From: Opitutia bacterium
Lineage (GTDB): Bacteria; Verrucomicrobiota; Verrucomicrobiia; Opitutales; Opitutaceae
Reading direction: 5' to 3'
DNA length: 53,092 bases
Assembly: GCA_947467625.1 (NCBI GenBank)
Contig: CANIJN010000007.1
Location: 1 to 53,092 of the forward strand
The stretch's first letter is position 1. Each line of letters begins with the position of its first letter. The position numbers and the translations under genes are program-made. Below the pieces are notes generated by a model that ran no database searches, was not told the DNA's origin, and saw only the letters and a list, made by a program, of their open reading frames with translations. Positions 26,601 to 36,567 of this stretch are shown here, one piece after another.

Positions 26601-27826
26601 TTGCGGGCACCGCGGACGGTGTGCACGAAGCCGAGTTCTTTGAGGCGGCGGATGATGAACGGCTCGAACAAGACGAGCGCCATTTTCTTAGGGAGACCGC
26701 ACTGGTTGAGCTTGAGCTCAGGACCGATGACGATGACCGAACGGCCAGAGTAATCGACGCGCTTGCCGAGCAAGTTTTGGCGGAAACGACCCTGCTTGCC
26801 CTTGAGCATGTCCGAGAGGGACTTCAGGGGACGGTTGCCGGCGCCAGTGACAGGACGGCCGTGACGGCCGTTATCGAAGAGCGCGTCGACTGCTTCCTGC
26901 AACATACGCTTTTCGTTGTGAATGATGACGTCGGGCGTCTTCAGCTGCATCAGGTTCCGCAAACGATTATTGCGGTTGATGACGCGGCGATAGAGATCGT
27001 TGAGATCGGAGGTCGCGAAACGTCCGCCCTCGAGGGGAACGAGCGGGCGCAAGTCCGGCGGGATCACGGGCAACACTTCAAGCACCATCCACTCCGGACG
27101 GCTCTTCGAATGGATGAAGCCTTGGATGACCTTGAGCCGCTTGGAGAGCTTCTTCTTGATCTGCTTGGACTTCGTCGCACGCATCTGCTCCTGCAGTTCG
27201 GCAACGGTGGCCTCCATGTCGGTCTTCGCGAGCGCATCGCGGACCGCTTCAGCACCCATCTTGGCTACGAACGAGTCATCACCGTATTCGGCGAGGGCCT
27301 GACGATATTCGGTATCGGTCAGGAGTTGCTTCATCTCGAGCGGGGTCTTGCCCGGATCGATGACCATAAAGTTCTCGTAGTAAATGACGCGCTCGAGCGA
27401 ACGAGCGGTCATATCCAGCAAGAGACCGAGCCGGCTCGGCATGCTCTTCAGAAACCAGATGTGGGAAACCGGGACTGCGAGCTCGATGTGCCCCATGCGC
27501 TCGCGGCGGACGCGGGCGATCGTGACCTCGACGCCGCAGCGGTCGCAGACGACGTCCTTGTATTTGATGCGCTTGTACTTTCCGCACGCGCACTCGTAGT
27601 CACGCACGGGCCCAAAGATCTTTTGGCAGAAAAGACCGCCTGGCTCGGGCTTAAAGGTGCGGTAGTTGATCGTCTCGGGATTCTTAACCTCACCCTTGGA
27701 CCATTTGCGAATGGTCTCGGGGGAAGCGACGGTGATGGAGACGCAATCGAATGCGTTCTCCTCGATACCGAGTGCGGAACGAACGTCGTCGCGGGAAGAG
27801 GCGGCTGTATCAGCGGGTTGAATCAT
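23687..27826 (-). CDS. rpoC: DNA-directed RNA polymerase subunit beta'
   Basis: The 1379-residue catalytic beta' subunit of RNA polymerase (E. coli 1407). The N-terminal zinc ribbon has [20 protein letters not shown], four cysteines in the expected C-x-C and C-x-x-C spacing. The absolutely conserved catalytic loop is [12 protein letters not shown] with the magnesium-binding aspartates at about 470, 472 and 474. The trigger loop region ([16 protein letters not shown]) and the C-terminal [20 protein letters not shown] are present. The start at 27826 fits the conserved N-terminus. It lies 54 nt after rpoB on the same strand and is followed by a strong terminator. Confidence 0.98.
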   Translation of the reverse strand: MIQPADTAASSRDDVRSALGIEENAFDCVSITVASPETIRKWSKGEVKNPETINYRTFKPEPGGLFCQKIFGPVRDYECACGKYKRIKYKDVVCDRCGVEVTIARVRRERMGHIELAVPVSHIWFLKSMPSRLGLLLDMTARSLERVIYYENFMVIDPGKTPLEMKQLLTDTEYRQALAEYGDDSFVAKMGAEAVRDALAKTDMEATVAELQEQMRATKSKQIKKKLSKRLKVIQGFIHSKSRPEWMVLEVLPVIPPDLRPLVPLEGGRFATSDLNDLYRRVINRNNRLRNLMQLKTPDVIIHNEKRMLQEAVDALFDNGRHGRPVTGAGNRPLKSLSDMLKGKQGRFRQNLLGKRVDYSGRSVIVIGPELKLNQCGLPKKMALVLFEPFIIRRLKELGFVHTVRGARKMIEKKSPEVWDILEEVTKGHPILLNRAPTLHRLSIQAFEPILIEGEAIRIHPLVCTAYNADFDGDQMAVHVPLSLEAIMECKLLMMATSNIFSPSSGKPILTPSQDIVLGAYYLTIEPRTKPAKGVRVPLLSGLQEVLYAKADGALKMHDWVEVPNPDYTRETVYGDTKRKTIRTTVGRVIFNQIWPTGLGFVNFPVPKSKLGDLILNTYKISGNHITVETLDKLKELGFHTAMHAGISIGIDDMIIPDSKKDIVADSRKKITEVEAQFNKGIITDGERYNKVVDVWTGATDKIAKAVFAKLENNDGKPEVNPVYIMMESGARGNKQQIRQLCGTRGLMAKPSGEIIERPILSSFREGLTVLEYFISTHGARKGLADTALKTADAGYLTRKLCDVAMDVIIAEDDCGARDGVWKKAIFEGDDEIVGLKERIIGRFSSDDVYNPINPSELLVGSGEIITEDMASKIDELGIDRIKVMSPLTSATKGGIDAKSYGINPATNKVAKIGDSVGIIAAQSIGEPGTQLTMRTFHIGGVASGGFKTPEIRVKASGTVKYKGLRLVETADGAAIVLNKTGTIQILDSEDKEVENYNIVVGSFLHVGDGAKIEKGAVLAQWDPYNIPVLSEKGGTLHFKDMIPGVTVKRELDEASGRIATVVIEHKEDLNPQVEIRDAKNKPLAAYSIPVGAQIAVQEGDTIAPGALLAKTPRQASKTKDITGGLPRVAELFEARRPKEAAEMSRIDGIVGFEGTVRGKRKLVVKNEETQQEEEHLIATGRHIIVQPGDVVHKGQHLTEGAADPHEILEILGPSALYDFLISQVQEVYRLQGVTINDKHIEIIIRQMLRKVRITDPGDTENFWGEQVDRANFLAENRRIEEAGGKPAEAEPILLGITKASLETESFISAASFQETTRVLTDASTLGKVDLLRGFKENVIMGHLIPAGTGLPIYKQLKISLPFGAELPEEPTVVEATAS

Positions 27827-27880
27827 GGTGATGTCTCCCTAAGCAAAATGTCGTGAGAAGGTGAAAAACGCTGCGCCGGT

Positions 27881-30800
27881 TTAGGAACCGTAGCTGATGG
27901 CGTCGCGTTTCTGGAGTTTGATATCCAGCCCGAGGGACTGGATTTCCTTGATGAGGACGTTGAACGACTCCGGAGTGCCGGCGACGAGCGTGTTGTCTCC
28001 CTTGACGAGGGACTCGTAGATCTTGGTGCGGCCCTGCACATCGTCAGATTTGACGGTGAGTAATTCCTGCAACGTGTGCGCAGCGCCGTAGGCCTCGAGA
28101 GCCCACACTTCCATTTCGCCGAAGCGCTGGCCGCCGTATTGGGCTTTGCCACCCAACGGTTGCTGCGTGACGAGCGAGTAAGGACCGACCGCGCGGGCGT
28201 GGATCTTGTGGGACACAAGATGGTTCAGCTTCATCATGTAGATGTAGCCGACCACGACCTCCTGATCAATTTTCTCACCGGTGCGTCCATCGAAGAGCGT
28301 GCTCTTGCCCGAGGTGGGCAGCTTCGCTTCTTTGAGGTATTCGCGGATTTTCTTTTCGGGAATTCCGTCGAACACGGGCGTCGCAATCTTGAGTCCGAGC
28401 TTCTTACAAGCCCAACCCAAGTGCGTCTCGAGCACCTGTCCGATGTTCATGCGGGAAGGCACGCCCAAGGGGTTAAGGCAGATTTCGATCGGAGTGCCGT
28501 CGGGGAGGAAGGGCATATCTTCCTCGGGAACGATCTTGGCGACCACACCCTTGTTACCGTGACGACCGGCCATTTTGTCACCGACCTCGAGTTTTTGCTT
28601 CGTGGCGATGTAAACCTTGACCTGCTTGATCGCACCATCGGCCGAGCCTTCGCCCGCCTCGATGGAACCGATCTTGCGCTCACGATCAGTCTCCAGCTCA
28701 TCGAACTTCGTCTGGTAGCCACCGATGATCTCCATGATCTTGATGCGAACCGGGGAAGGATCGATCTGGACGTGCTTGGAGACGGCCGCGAGCTTGCGCA
28801 GGAGGGTCTTAGTAATTTTGCGGTTGGCCGGGATGATGATTTCCGCCGTCGCGCCGTTGATGACGTCGAGCGGGATTTTCTCACCCAAGAGGATATTCGA
28901 AAGGGCCTCGGTGAGGCCTTCGCGAAGTTTGTCCATCTGCGTCTTATACTCTTCTTGGATCTGCTTCACCTGACGACGACGATCAGAGGGAGAAAGCTTC
29001 TCCTCCTGATTGTCGATGCGCGAGGAGACCTTCACGTCCATGATAATACCGGTCACGCCGGACGGAACGATGAGCGACGTGTCCTTTACGTCTGCGGCCT
29101 TCTCACCGAAGATAGCGCGGAGGAGTTTTTCCTCGGGCGCGAGCTCGGTTTCAGACTTGGGCGTGATCTTGCCGACGAGAATATCGCCGGGCTTCACTTC
29201 CGCGCCGACGCGAATGACGCCGTTGTGGTCGAGATTCTTGAGCGCCTCCTCGCCGACATTCGGGATATCGCGGGTGATTTCCTCAGGCCCGAGCTTGGTG
29301 TCGCGCGCGGTAACCTCAAATTCTTGGATATGGATCGAGGTGAAGATGTCTTCGCGGAGGCACTTCTCCGAAATGAGAATCGCGTCTTCGAAGTTGTAGC
29401 CGTTCCAAGGCATGAACGCGACGAGCACGTTGCGCCCGAGAGCCATCTCGCCCTTGTCAGTCGAAGGACCGTCAGCGATGATTTGTCCCGCTTTGATCTT
29501 CTGGCCCAACTTGACGATGGGTTTTTGATTAAAGCAAGTGCCCGCATTCGAGCGCATGAATTTCCGCAATTCGTATACTTGGACGCCATTCTTGGCGTCG
29601 GTCTTGATGTTGCGCGGCAGATCACCGTCACGAGTCACGACGATTTGCTTGGCATCGACGGACGCAACGATACCGGCCTCATCCGCGACCACTACGATTT
29701 TGGAGTCACGAGCGACCCGCTCTTCAATACCGGTGCCCACGAAGGGCGCCTCGGCTTGGAGGAGGGGCACGCCTTGGCGTTGCATGTTAGCTCCCATCAG
29801 CGCGCGATTCGCATCGTCGTGCTCAAGGAAAGGAATCATGCCCGCAGCGATCGAAATCACCTGCTTGGGCGAGACGTCCATGTAGTTGACGTCAGCGGCG
29901 GGTACCTCGAGGAACTCGCCGTCTTTACGGACGGTGACCTTGCCCACAAAATGCCCCTTGTCGTCGAGCTCGGAGTTAGCCTGCGCGATGACCTTGGCCT
30001 CCTCTTGGTCGGCGGTGAGGTAGTCAATCTTGTCGGTTACGCGGCCGTCCTTCGCGAGACGGTAAGGCGTCTCGATGAAGCCAAACTCATTAACGCGGGC
30101 GTAGGTCGAGAGGGAATTGATGAGACCGATGTTGGGACCCTCGGGCGTCTCAATCGGGCAGATGCGACCGTAATGCGATGGATGAACGTCGCGAACTTCA
30201 AAACCGGCACGTTCGCGATTGAGACCGCCCGGCCCGAGTGCGGAAAGTCGACGCTTGTGCGTGACCTCGGCGAGAGGGTTGATCTGATCCATGAACTGGG
30301 AGAGCTGGGAACGCGCGAAGAAATCGCGGATGACGGTCGTCAGCGCCTTCGGGTTGATCAACTTCTGCGGGGTGATCGAGTCAACGCTCTGGTCATACAT
30401 CGTCATACGCTCACGCACAAGACGCTCGGTGCGGCTGAGTCCGACTCGGCATTGATTGGCGAGCAACTCGCCGACGGTGCGGACGCGACGGGAACCTAGG
30501 TGGTCGATGTCATCGACGACGCCCACGCCGCGCTTCAAGCGAACGAGATATTTCGTCGCGGCGACGATGTCGCCGGACTCCAAGATGCGCTGCTCAAGCT
30601 CGATCTTCAGACCGAGCTTTTGGTTGACCTTGTAGCGACCAACGCGGCCGAGATCGTAACGCTTCGGATCAAAGAAGAGACGCTTTAGCAAGGCCTTCGC
30701 GTTCGCGGTAGTCGGCGGCTCGCCGGGACGAAGGCGTTTGTAGATTTCCTTGAGGGCTTCTTCTTCGTTGCGGGTCGGATCTTTTTTCAGTGCACGGATG

Positions 30801-31660
30801 AGGGCTCCTTCGTCCACGGAAGTATCAATCACGCGCAACGTCGTGATGTCGTGTTTCTCGAACGTACGCACGATCGCCTTCGTGAGGGGCTCGAACGCGC
30901 GAGCGAGCACGACGCCCTTCTGGGCATCGATGGCGTCTTCTACAAGGACGAGCGTGGAAACGTTTTCGAGATCGAGGGCCTTAGAGACCTTCAGATCCTT
31001 GATGTCGTAAAAAAGATTCAACAGATCTATGTCCGAGCTATAACCGATAGCGCGGAGGAGCGTCGTGATGAGGAACTTGCGACGGCGACGGCGGCGATCG
31101 AGATAAACGTAAAGCAAATCGTTATTGTCGAACTGAACTTCGAGCCACGTTCCGCGGTCGGGAATGATGCGGAAAGAATGGAGCGGTTTACCGTTCGGAT
31201 GCGGCGTAACTTCGAACGCGATACCCGGAGAACGGTGGAGCTGCGAAACCACTACGCGCTCGGCACCGTTAATGATAAAGGATCCACGCTCGGTCACCAT
31301 GGGGATTTCGCCCATGTAAATATCCTCGTCCTTGATGAAGTCTTCTTCGCGCAAGCGGAGCTTCACGTAGAGCGGCACAGAATAAGTAATCCCCTCGCGG
31401 AGGCACTCCAACTCGTTACTCTTGGCGTCACCAAGATTATATGAAACGTACTCGAGCGTAAGGCGCTCGTCGTAGCTGAGAATCGGAAACACCTCACGGA
31501 AAACGGCCTCAAGGCCCTGCGGCTTGCGCTGCTTTTCGGGAATGCCCTTTTGCAGAAAGTCCAAGTAGGACGTAATCTGAATCTCGATGAGGTTCGGCGG
31601 CTGGATGACTTCGCGGAGCTTGCCGAAGTTAATGCGTTCAGAGTGGGTGCGGTCGGCCAT
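27881..31660 (-). CDS. rpoB: DNA-directed RNA polymerase subunit beta
   Basis: The 1259-residue beta subunit (E. coli 1342). Highly conserved stretches are the rifampicin region ([20 protein letters not shown] then [20 protein letters not shown]), [15 protein letters not shown], the NTP-entry region [39 protein letters not shown] and the C-terminal [21 protein letters not shown]. The rifampicin region reads SQFMDQINP with the sensitive-type residues in view. It follows rplL by 180 nt, a gap with an attenuator-type hairpin, and precedes rpoC. Confidence 0.98.
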   Translation of the reverse strand: MADRTHSERINFGKLREVIQPPNLIEIQITSYLDFLQKGIPEKQRKPQGLEAVFREVFPILSYDERLTLEYVSYNLGDAKSNELECLREGITYSVPLYVKLRLREEDFIKDEDIYMGEIPMVTERGSFIINGAERVVVSQLHRSPGIAFEVTPHPNGKPLHSFRIIPDRGTWLEVQFDNNDLLYVYLDRRRRRRKFLITTLLRAIGYSSDIDLLNLFYDIKDLKVSKALDLENVSTLVLVEDAIDAQKGVVLARAFEPLTKAIVRTFEKHDITTLRVIDTSVDEGALIRALKKDPTRNEEEALKEIYKRLRPGEPPTTANAKALLKRLFFDPKRYDLGRVGRYKVNQKLGLKIELEQRILESGDIVAATKYLVRLKRGVGVVDDIDHLGSRRVRTVGELLANQCRVGLSRTERLVRERMTMYDQSVDSITPQKLINPKALTTVIRDFFARSQLSQFMDQINPLAEVTHKRRLSALGPGGLNRERAGFEVRDVHPSHYGRICPIETPEGPNIGLINSLSTYARVNEFGFIETPYRLAKDGRVTDKIDYLTADQEEAKVIAQANSELDDKGHFVGKVTVRKDGEFLEVPAADVNYMDVSPKQVISIAAGMIPFLEHDDANRALMGANMQRQGVPLLQAEAPFVGTGIEERVARDSKIVVVADEAGIVASVDAKQIVVTRDGDLPRNIKTDAKNGVQVYELRKFMRSNAGTCFNQKPIVKLGQKIKAGQIIADGPSTDKGEMALGRNVLVAFMPWNGYNFEDAILISEKCLREDIFTSIHIQEFEVTARDTKLGPEEITRDIPNVGEEALKNLDHNGVIRVGAEVKPGDILVGKITPKSETELAPEEKLLRAIFGEKAADVKDTSLIVPSGVTGIIMDVKVSSRIDNQEEKLSPSDRRRQVKQIQEEYKTQMDKLREGLTEALSNILLGEKIPLDVINGATAEIIIPANRKITKTLLRKLAAVSKHVQIDPSPVRIKIMEIIGGYQTKFDELETDRERKIGSIEAGEGSADGAIKQVKVYIATKQKLEVGDKMAGRHGNKGVVAKIVPEEDMPFLPDGTPIEICLNPLGVPSRMNIGQVLETHLGWACKKLGLKIATPVFDGIPEKKIREYLKEAKLPTSGKSTLFDGRTGEKIDQEVVVGYIYMMKLNHLVSHKIHARAVGPYSLVTQQPLGGKAQYGGQRFGEMEVWALEAYGAAHTLQELLTVKSDDVQGRTKIYESLVKGDNTLVAGTPESFNVLIKEIQSLGLDIKLQKRDAISYGS

Positions 31661-31760
31661 GGGAGTTCCCGGTGAGAGTTAGAAGGCTGAAAGGGACGGA
31701 GCGGCTTGCTGAGGGCGAGACGCTGGAGACAAACGAATGAACGGAAAGGAAAACAGCAAA

Positions 31761-31790
31761 GGACAGGCCATGCGGGCGCACGGCCTGTCC
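31761..31790 (-). terminator. attenuator-like hairpin between rplL and rpoB
   Basis: On the minus strand a 9-bp stem (ggacaggcc with ggcctgtcc, 12-nt loop) followed by an interrupted T-rich stretch (tttgctgttttcc). The position matches the known partial terminator or RNase III site between rplL and rpoB in other bacteria, where it lowers rpoBC expression relative to the ribosomal proteins. Confidence 0.6.
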
Positions 31791-31840
31791 CGTAATAAAC
31801 GGAAGATGTGCGAGTGAAATCGCCAAGCTTCGCGGTAGAC

Positions 31841-32224
31841 TTACTTGAGCTCGACTTGGGCGCCGGCGGCCTCGAGCTTCTTCTTGATTTCCTCGGCCTC
31901 AGCCTTGGGAGCGTTCTCCTTGACGGGCTTCGGTGCTGCTTCGACGAGATCCTTGGCTTCCTTGAGGCCCAAGCCAGTGATGGCACGGACTTCCTTGATG
32001 ACGCCGATCTTGTTCGCGCCTGCGGCTTTCAGGATAACGGAGAACTCGGTCTGAGCCTCAGCCGCAGGAGCGGCAGCGGCAGCGCCACCGGCAGCAGCCG
32101 GAGCGGCGGCAGCGGCGGCAGATACGCCCCACTTGCCTTCGAGATCTTTGACGAGGCTTGCGAGATCGAGAATGGTCTGCGCGGACAGCCAATCGATAAC
32201 TTGGTCTTTGGTAATGTTGCTCAT
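31841..32224 (-). CDS. rplL: 50S ribosomal protein L7/L12
   Basis: A 127-residue stalk protein. The N-terminal dimerisation helices ([20 protein letters not shown]) are followed by a long Ala-rich hinge and the C-terminal factor-binding domain ([40 protein letters not shown]). It recruits translation GTPases such as EF-Tu and EF-G. It follows rplJ by 135 nt and precedes rpoB. Longer by a few residues than the E. coli protein (121) owing to the hinge. Confidence 0.97.
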   Translation of the reverse strand: MSNITKDQVIDWLSAQTILDLASLVKDLEGKWGVSAAAAAAPAAAGGAAAAAPAAEAQTEFSVILKAAGANKIGVIKEVRAITGLGLKEAKDLVEAAPKPVKENAPKAEAEEIKKKLEAAGAQVELK

Positions 32225-32359
32225 GTTGACTTTTCCTTGGGCCGACTAGCGGTTTCGAAGAGTGAAACGCGTTTAAGAGACGTATCCCCTAGCCTGCCAC
32301 AATGGATATTGAGATCCCGGCTCACGCCGGGAAAATGGATGGGATTGATTGATGCGGGC

Positions 32360-32857
32360 TTAGGCGGCCGGAGCAGCGGGCTGCTCCTTCTTGACCTTGG
32401 CGTCGAGGAGGCGGACGAAGGACGCCGCGTTCTGCGTGAACAGACCAAGCAGTTGCGAACGCAGTGCCTCGAACGAGGGTAGGTCGGCGATCTTGGCGAG
32501 GTCGGCAGCGCTAACGAGCTTCTTGTCGATCACGCCGATCTTCACTTCCAGCTTCTGCTTTTCCCCGAAATACTTCTTCAGGATTTTCGCGACTCCAGCG
32601 GAGTTATTCCCACCCACGATGACGGCAGTTGGTCCCGTCAACGCGCTCTCGAAATCGGGTAGACCCATGGTCTTGGCCGCAACGCGGAGAGAGCTGTTTT
32701 TAACAACGTGGAACTCGGCCTTTTCGGCCTCGAGTCGCTTGCGCAAATCGGCGGCGTCGGCGACGGTCACCTTAGAGAAATTGGTGAGGATGACGTAGTC
32801 GGACTTCTTGAGATGGGTCTCGACCTCTTTGATCAGGTAATTTTTTTCGGCTCTCAT
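32360..32857 (-). CDS. rplJ: 50S ribosomal protein L10
   Basis: A 165-residue stalk base protein that carries L7/L12 dimers on its C-terminal helix. The N-terminal domain shows the typical YVILTNFSKVTVADAADLRK and NSSLRVAAKTMGLP; the C-terminus is helical with FVRLLDAKVKKEQPAAP. It starts only 14 nt after rplA, leaving no room for the usual L10-leader RNA structure. The SD-like AAAGGA just before lies 10 nt ahead of the ATG. Confidence 0.97.
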   Translation of the reverse strand: MRAEKNYLIKEVETHLKKSDYVILTNFSKVTVADAADLRKRLEAEKAEFHVVKNSSLRVAAKTMGLPDFESALTGPTAVIVGGNNSAGVAKILKKYFGEKQKLEVKIGVIDKKLVSAADLAKIADLPSFEALRSQLLGLFTQNAASFVRLLDAKVKKEQPAAPAA

Positions 32858-32871
32858 GGTCGTGAATCCTT

Positions 32872-33570
32872 TTAGTATTTGCTGAACTCAGTGGACGAGA
32901 TGCGAATGCCGGGGCTCATGCTGGATGAGAGGGCGATCGTCTTGATAAATTGCCCACCCTTGAAAGAGGCTGGCTTGGCTTTACCCACGGCTTCCAAAAC
33001 GACCTGCGCGTTTTCAAGGATCTGCGCGGTCGTAAAAGAGCGCTTGCCAACCCCGATGCCGATGTTGGCGGATTTGTCCATTTTGAACTCCACGCGTCCG
33101 GCCTTGACGGCCTTAATACCGGCTGGAATATCGTCTGTCACCGTACCCGACTTCGGATTGGGCATGAGGCCCTTAGGGCCGAGAACACGAGCGAGCGTGC
33201 GGACTTGCTTCATCGCTTCGGTCGTCGCGATCGCGACGTCGAAATCGAGCCAGCCCTCGTTGATTTTCTGCATCATGTCGGCGAGACCGGCATGGTCGGC
33301 GCCAGCAGCGAGCGCCTTCGCTGTGTCGTCGGTGAAGACCAACACGCGTACCTTTTTACCAGAACCATTCGGGAGCGGTGTGGTACCGCGCACGTTCTGG
33401 TCGCCTGACGTCGCATCGACGCCGAGACGAAAGGAAAACTCGACGGTCTCGTCGAATTTAGCCTTCGGGAATTTGGCAAGGATTTCGATCGCTTCTTTAA
33501 GCGGATAATCCTTAGTGAGATCAGCGACTTTTACGGCGCTGTTGTAGCGTTTACTATGGGCTTTAGGCAT
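32872..33570 (-). CDS. rplA: 50S ribosomal protein L1
   Basis: A 232-residue protein that binds 23S rRNA near the E site and, in many bacteria, represses its own mRNA. Conserved segments are KFDETVEFSFRLGVDATSGDQ, ARVLGPKGLMPNPKSGTVTDD and the C-terminal SMSPGIRISS. It follows rplK by 69 nt in the same orientation. Confidence 0.97.
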   Translation of the reverse strand: MPKAHSKRYNSAVKVADLTKDYPLKEAIEILAKFPKAKFDETVEFSFRLGVDATSGDQNVRGTTPLPNGSGKKVRVLVFTDDTAKALAAGADHAGLADMMQKINEGWLDFDVAIATTEAMKQVRTLARVLGPKGLMPNPKSGTVTDDIPAGIKAVKAGRVEFKMDKSANIGIGVGKRSFTTAQILENAQVVLEAVGKAKPASFKGGQFIKTIALSSSMSPGIRISSTEFSKY

Positions 33571-33639
33571 GTTGACTCCTTGCGGTTCTAACGTCCGTGA
33601 GGACTCCCGCGGCGAGTGTTATTTTAGTGCGGACAAAAA

Positions 33640-34065
33640 TTAACCGACGACTTCGATACCCATATTGCGGGCGGTTCCGGCGATGATCTTAATACCGGCG
33701 GCCTCATCCTTGGCATTCATGTCGGCCTTCTTCAGCTTCCAGATTTCAGCGAGCTGCTTGGTCGTGACCTTACCAACCTTGTCTTGGTTGGGCTTGGCCG
33801 AACCGCTGGCAATATTTGCTGCTTTCTTCAGGAGGACGCTCGCCGGGGGCGACTTGAGAATGAAAGTGAAGCTCTTGTCAGTAAACACCGTGATGACCAC
33901 CGGCAAGATCATCCCGTTTTGGTCCTTAGTGCGGGCGTTAAAGTCCTTACAGAACGCCATGATGTTGACGCCTTGCGCGCCCAGGGCGGGACCGACCGGG
34001 GGCGCGGGATTCGCGGCGCCGGCGGGCAATTGGAGGCGGATGTAACCTTGGATCTTCTTGGCCAT
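33640..34065 (-). CDS. rplK: 50S ribosomal protein L11
   Basis: A 141-residue protein, the size of E. coli L11 (142). It binds the GTPase-associated centre of 23S rRNA with L10. The N-terminal proline-rich switch ([19 protein letters not shown]) and the C-terminal RNA-binding helices ([11 protein letters not shown]) are intact. It follows nusG by 68 nt. Confidence 0.97.
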   Translation of the reverse strand: MAKKIQGYIRLQLPAGAANPAPPVGPALGAQGVNIMAFCKDFNARTKDQNGMILPVVITVFTDKSFTFILKSPPASVLLKKAANIASGSAKPNQDKVGKVTTKQLAEIWKLKKADMNAKDEAAGIKIIAGTARNMGIEVVG

Positions 34066-34133
34066 GTGAGTAAGGGTGACGGATGTTTAGTGAGAGAGGA
34101 TGCGGAGGGCGGCAGACACGCAGATACGTGGCG

Positions 34134-34712
34134 TCACTCAGTGAGGCGTTGCACCTGCCAATATTCGAGCTCGACCGGGGTAAATCGGCCGAAAATAGAC
34201 ACAGAGACCTTCAGCTTACCACGGTCTGGATCGATCTCGTCGATCCGGCCGGTGAGTGAAGCAAACGCACCGTCGGTAATTTTGACTTCTTCACCAACGA
34301 GGTACTGGACCTTCGGAACTTCCTTACCGTTGGCAGCCTCGATGCGAGAACGAATTTCATCGATTTCGGACTGACGAAGAGCAGCCGGGCGATCACCGCC
34401 CACGAAACCGATCACGCCAGCGACTTCCTTTACAAAATACCACGGTTTATTGATAACCTTCTGGTCCTCGCCATAGAGGCACATTTGAATAAAGACGTAG
34501 CCCGGGTAAAGTTTGCGAACTTTGGTGGATTTTTTACCGTTCTTGACCTCCGAAACGACTTCAGTCGGAAGGAGAACTTCGAAAATAGAATCTTCGAGTT
34601 CCTCGGCCTTTTTAAATTTCTCGATATAATGCTTCACCTTGTTCTCCTGGCCGGAAAGCGTGTGAAGGGCGAACCACTGAGCGCTGGCGGGCGCGGTCGT
34701 TTGAGTGGGCAT
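34134..34712 (-). CDS. nusG: transcription antitermination/pausing factor NusG
   Basis: A 192-residue factor that binds RNA polymerase and couples it to Rho or the ribosome. The NGN domain starts with WFALHTLSGQENKVKHYIE and includes KLYPGYVFIQMCLYGE; the C-terminal KOW domain is EVKITDGAFASLTGRIDEI. It lies 18 nt after secE in the usual order. Confidence 0.96.
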   Translation of the reverse strand: MPTQTTAPASAQWFALHTLSGQENKVKHYIEKFKKAEELEDSIFEVLLPTEVVSEVKNGKKSTKVRKLYPGYVFIQMCLYGEDQKVINKPWYFVKEVAGVIGFVGGDRPAALRQSEIDEIRSRIEAANGKEVPKVQYLVGEEVKITDGAFASLTGRIDEIDPDRGKLKVSVSIFGRFTPVELEYWQVQRLTE

Positions 34713-34730
34713 GGGAGAACAGGACCGAGG

Positions 34731-34934
34731 TTAGCTGACCCAATCCGTGAAAAGGATCACGACTTGAGTGAGCGAAAAATCGCTGATAGCGGTAAAAACG
34801 CCGAGGATAACCGCGGCGAAAACAACCACGATGGTGGAGTCACGCAATTCTATGCGGGAGGGCCAGGTAGCTTTTTGAAGCTCACCGACCATTTCTCCGA
34901 GGAAGATGCGGGTGCTGCGAAACGGATTTTTCAT
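34731..34934 (-). CDS. secE: preprotein translocase subunit SecE
   Basis: A 67-residue one-helix form of SecE, the essential clamp of the SecYEG channel. An amphipathic part (LGEMVGELQKATWPSR, with the conserved W-P) is followed by one membrane helix (TIVVVFAAVILGVFTAI). It starts 10 nt after tRNA-Trp with no ribosome binding site visible between, and precedes nusG by 18 nt. The short form is usual in non-enteric bacteria. Confidence 0.93.
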   Translation of the reverse strand: MKNPFRSTRIFLGEMVGELQKATWPSRIELRDSTIVVVFAAVILGVFTAISDFSLTQVVILFTDWVS

Positions 34935-34944
34935 GAACGAAATT

Positions 34945-35020
34945 TGGCAGGCGCGGAGGGAATCGAACCCCCAACCAACGGTTTTGGAGACCGCTACTCT
35001 ACCAATTGAGCTACACGCCT
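34945..35020 (-). tRNA. tRNA-Trp (CCA)
   Basis: 76-nt gene with encoded CCA. Acceptor AGGCGTG with CGCGCCT (one wobble region), anticodon loop TCTCCAAAA with anticodon CCA, T-arm GGGGTTCGATTCCC. It lies between tuf and secE, its common place in many bacteria, and is likely cut from the same transcript. Confidence 0.95.
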
Positions 35021-35045
35021 GTAATGGGCTTACTTAGACGACGCA

Positions 35046-35072
35046 GCCGAGGCCCCAGTTTGAGGCCTCGGC
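35046..35072 (-). terminator. hairpin between tuf and tRNA-Trp
   Basis: A 9-bp perfect stem (gccgaggcc with ggcctcggc) and a 9-nt loop, 31 nt after the tuf stop codon. On the minus strand no T-run follows, so it is more likely a transcript-processing or mRNA-stabilising hairpin or a weak terminator than a strong stop. Confidence 0.4.
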
Positions 35073-35102
35073 GGTGTCGAGTTTAGAGGGTTGAGCGACA
35101 GC

Positions 35103-36293
35103 TTACTCGATGATCTCGGAGACGCGACCGGCACCGATCGTGCGGCCACCTTCACGAATAGCGAATTTCTGGGTCTTCTCCATGGCGATCGGAACAATGA
35201 GGTCGATCTCCACGGCGATGTTGTCACCAGGCATGATCATCTCGACGCCCTTGGGCAGATTAACGATACCGGTTACATCGGTGGTGCGGAAGTAGAACTG
35301 AGGGCGGTAGCCGTTGAAGAAAGGCGTGTGGCGGCCTCCTTCATCCTTCGAGAGAACGTAGATTTCGGCCTTGGCCTTCTTATGCGGCAAAATGCTCTTC
35401 GGCGCAGCAAGCACTTGGCCACGTTGGATGCCGTCCTTGTCGATACCGCGGAGCAAAATACCGACGTTGTCACCGGCTTGGCCGCTATCGAGCAGCTTGC
35501 GGAACATTTCGATACCCGTGACCACGGAGACCACCGTGTCTTTCAACCCGACGATCTCGACGGCCTCGTTGACCTTAACGATACCACGCTCGATACGGCC
35601 GGTCGCGACGGTCCCGCGGCCAGTGATCGAGAAAACGTCTTCGACCGACATCAGGAAGGGCTTGTCCATCTCGCGAACCGGTTCTGCGATCTCGTTATCG
35701 ATGGCATCCATGAGTTCACCGATAGCTTTTTCTCCTTCAGGGGTTCCTTCAAGAGCTGCAGTAGCAGAGCCACGGACGATCTTGGCGTTCTTGCCGTCAA
35801 ATTGATACTTGGTGAGAAGATCGCGGATCTCTTCCTCCACGAGTTCGAGCAAATCAGGGTCATCGATCAGGTCGACTTTGTTCAAAAAGACAACCAGTTT
35901 TGGCACGCCGACTTGGCGGGCAAGCAAAACGTGCTCTTTGGTCTGGGGCATTGGACCGTCAGCTGCGGAAACGACCAAAATAGCGCCGTCCATTTGGGCA
36001 GCACCGGTGATCATATTTTTGACGAAGTCGGCGTGGCCGGGGCAGTCCACATGCGCGTAGTGACGCTTAGCGGTCTCATATTCGACGTGCGCAACGGCAA
36101 TCGTCACCGTCTTGGTAGCATCACGGACAGTTCCGCCTTTTGCGATATCCGAATAGGCCTTGACCTCGGCCAAGCCCTTACGGGCTTGCACCGCCAAGAT
36201 CGAGGCGGTCGTGGTCGTCTTGCCATGGTCAATGTGGCCAATCGTGCCGACGTTGACGTGTGGTTTGGTGCGTTCGAATGAGGCTTTAGCCAT
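35103..36293 (-). CDS. tuf: translation elongation factor Tu
   Basis: The 396-residue GTPase that delivers aminoacyl-tRNA to the ribosome. G1 is [13 protein letters not shown]2 has [16 protein letters not shown]3 is [13 protein letters not shown]4 is NKVDLIDD and G5 GSATAALEG. Domains 2 and 3 contain [13 protein letters not shown] and [18 protein letters not shown]. It opens the superoperon together with the tRNA-Thr gene just upstream. G1 has Ile instead of the common Val before D-H-G-K, a conservative change. Confidence 0.98.
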   Translation of the reverse strand: MAKASFERTKPHVNVGTIGHIDHGKTTTTASILAVQARKGLAEVKAYSDIAKGGTVRDATKTVTIAVAHVEYETAKRHYAHVDCPGHADFVKNMITGAAQMDGAILVVSAADGPMPQTKEHVLLARQVGVPKLVVFLNKVDLIDDPDLLELVEEEIRDLLTKYQFDGKNAKIVRGSATAALEGTPEGEKAIGELMDAIDNEIAEPVREMDKPFLMSVEDVFSITGRGTVATGRIERGIVKVNEAVEIVGLKDTVVSVVTGIEMFRKLLDSGQAGDNVGILLRGIDKDGIQRGQVLAAPKSILPHKKAKAEIYVLSKDEGGRHTPFFNGYRPQFYFRTTDVTGIVNLPKGVEMIMPGDNIAVEIDLIVPIAMEKTQKFAIREGGRTIGAGRVSEIIE

Positions 36294-36396
36294 GTGCTTG
36301 TGAGACGTTGGAGACGTTAATACTTATGGTGTGGATGATGAAAGATGACTTCATGTTTAGCGTCGAGAAGCCTGGGCGACGTTGGTAATTTGGCAC

Positions 36397-36472
36397 TGGA
36401 GCCCAGAACGGGATTCGAACCCGTGACCTCGTCCTTACCAAGGACGTGCTCTGCCAACTGAGCTATCTGGGC
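36397..36472 (-). tRNA. tRNA-Thr (GGT)
   Basis: 76-nt gene with encoded CCA. Acceptor GCCCAGA with TCTGGGC, anticodon loop CTTGGTAAG with anticodon GGT, T-arm ACGGGTTCGAATCCCGT. It lies 103 nt upstream of tuf on the same strand, the usual tRNA-Thr/tuf arrangement. Confidence 0.95.
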
Positions 36473-36509
36473 AGACTAAGGGAGTGCCAAAAAACGAAAA
36501 GAGCGTGGG

Positions 36510-36538
36510 AACTTGCAACCCTGATTTCGCACCGTCAA
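36510..36538 (-). promoter_or_regulatory. candidate promoter of the tRNA-Thr/tuf superoperon
   Basis: On the minus strand TTGACG (36538-36533) and CAAGTT (36515-36510), 17 nt apart, about 38 nt before the tRNA-Thr 5' end. The -35 matches 5/6; the -10 keeps only A2 and T6. It is the best match in the gap of 95 nt upstream of the tRNA. Confidence 0.35.
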
Positions 36539-36567
36539 CAGCAAATTCCAACATTTCTCCGAAATCT

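Noticed and set aside
28076-30499. An open frame of more than 800 codons on the plus strand opposite rpoB
   Set aside because: It lies fully antisense to a well-supported rpoB, and its translation is rich in Arg, Asp, Leu and His as expected of the opposite strand of a GC-rich gene.
32316-32331. Hairpin cccggc/gccggg in the rplJ-rplL gap as a possible L10 leader
   Set aside because: Only 6 bp and in the wrong gap; it does not have the kink-turn shape of the L10 leader.
35091-36281. An open frame of 396 codons opposite tuf
   Set aside because: Exact antisense of EF-Tu with no own motifs.
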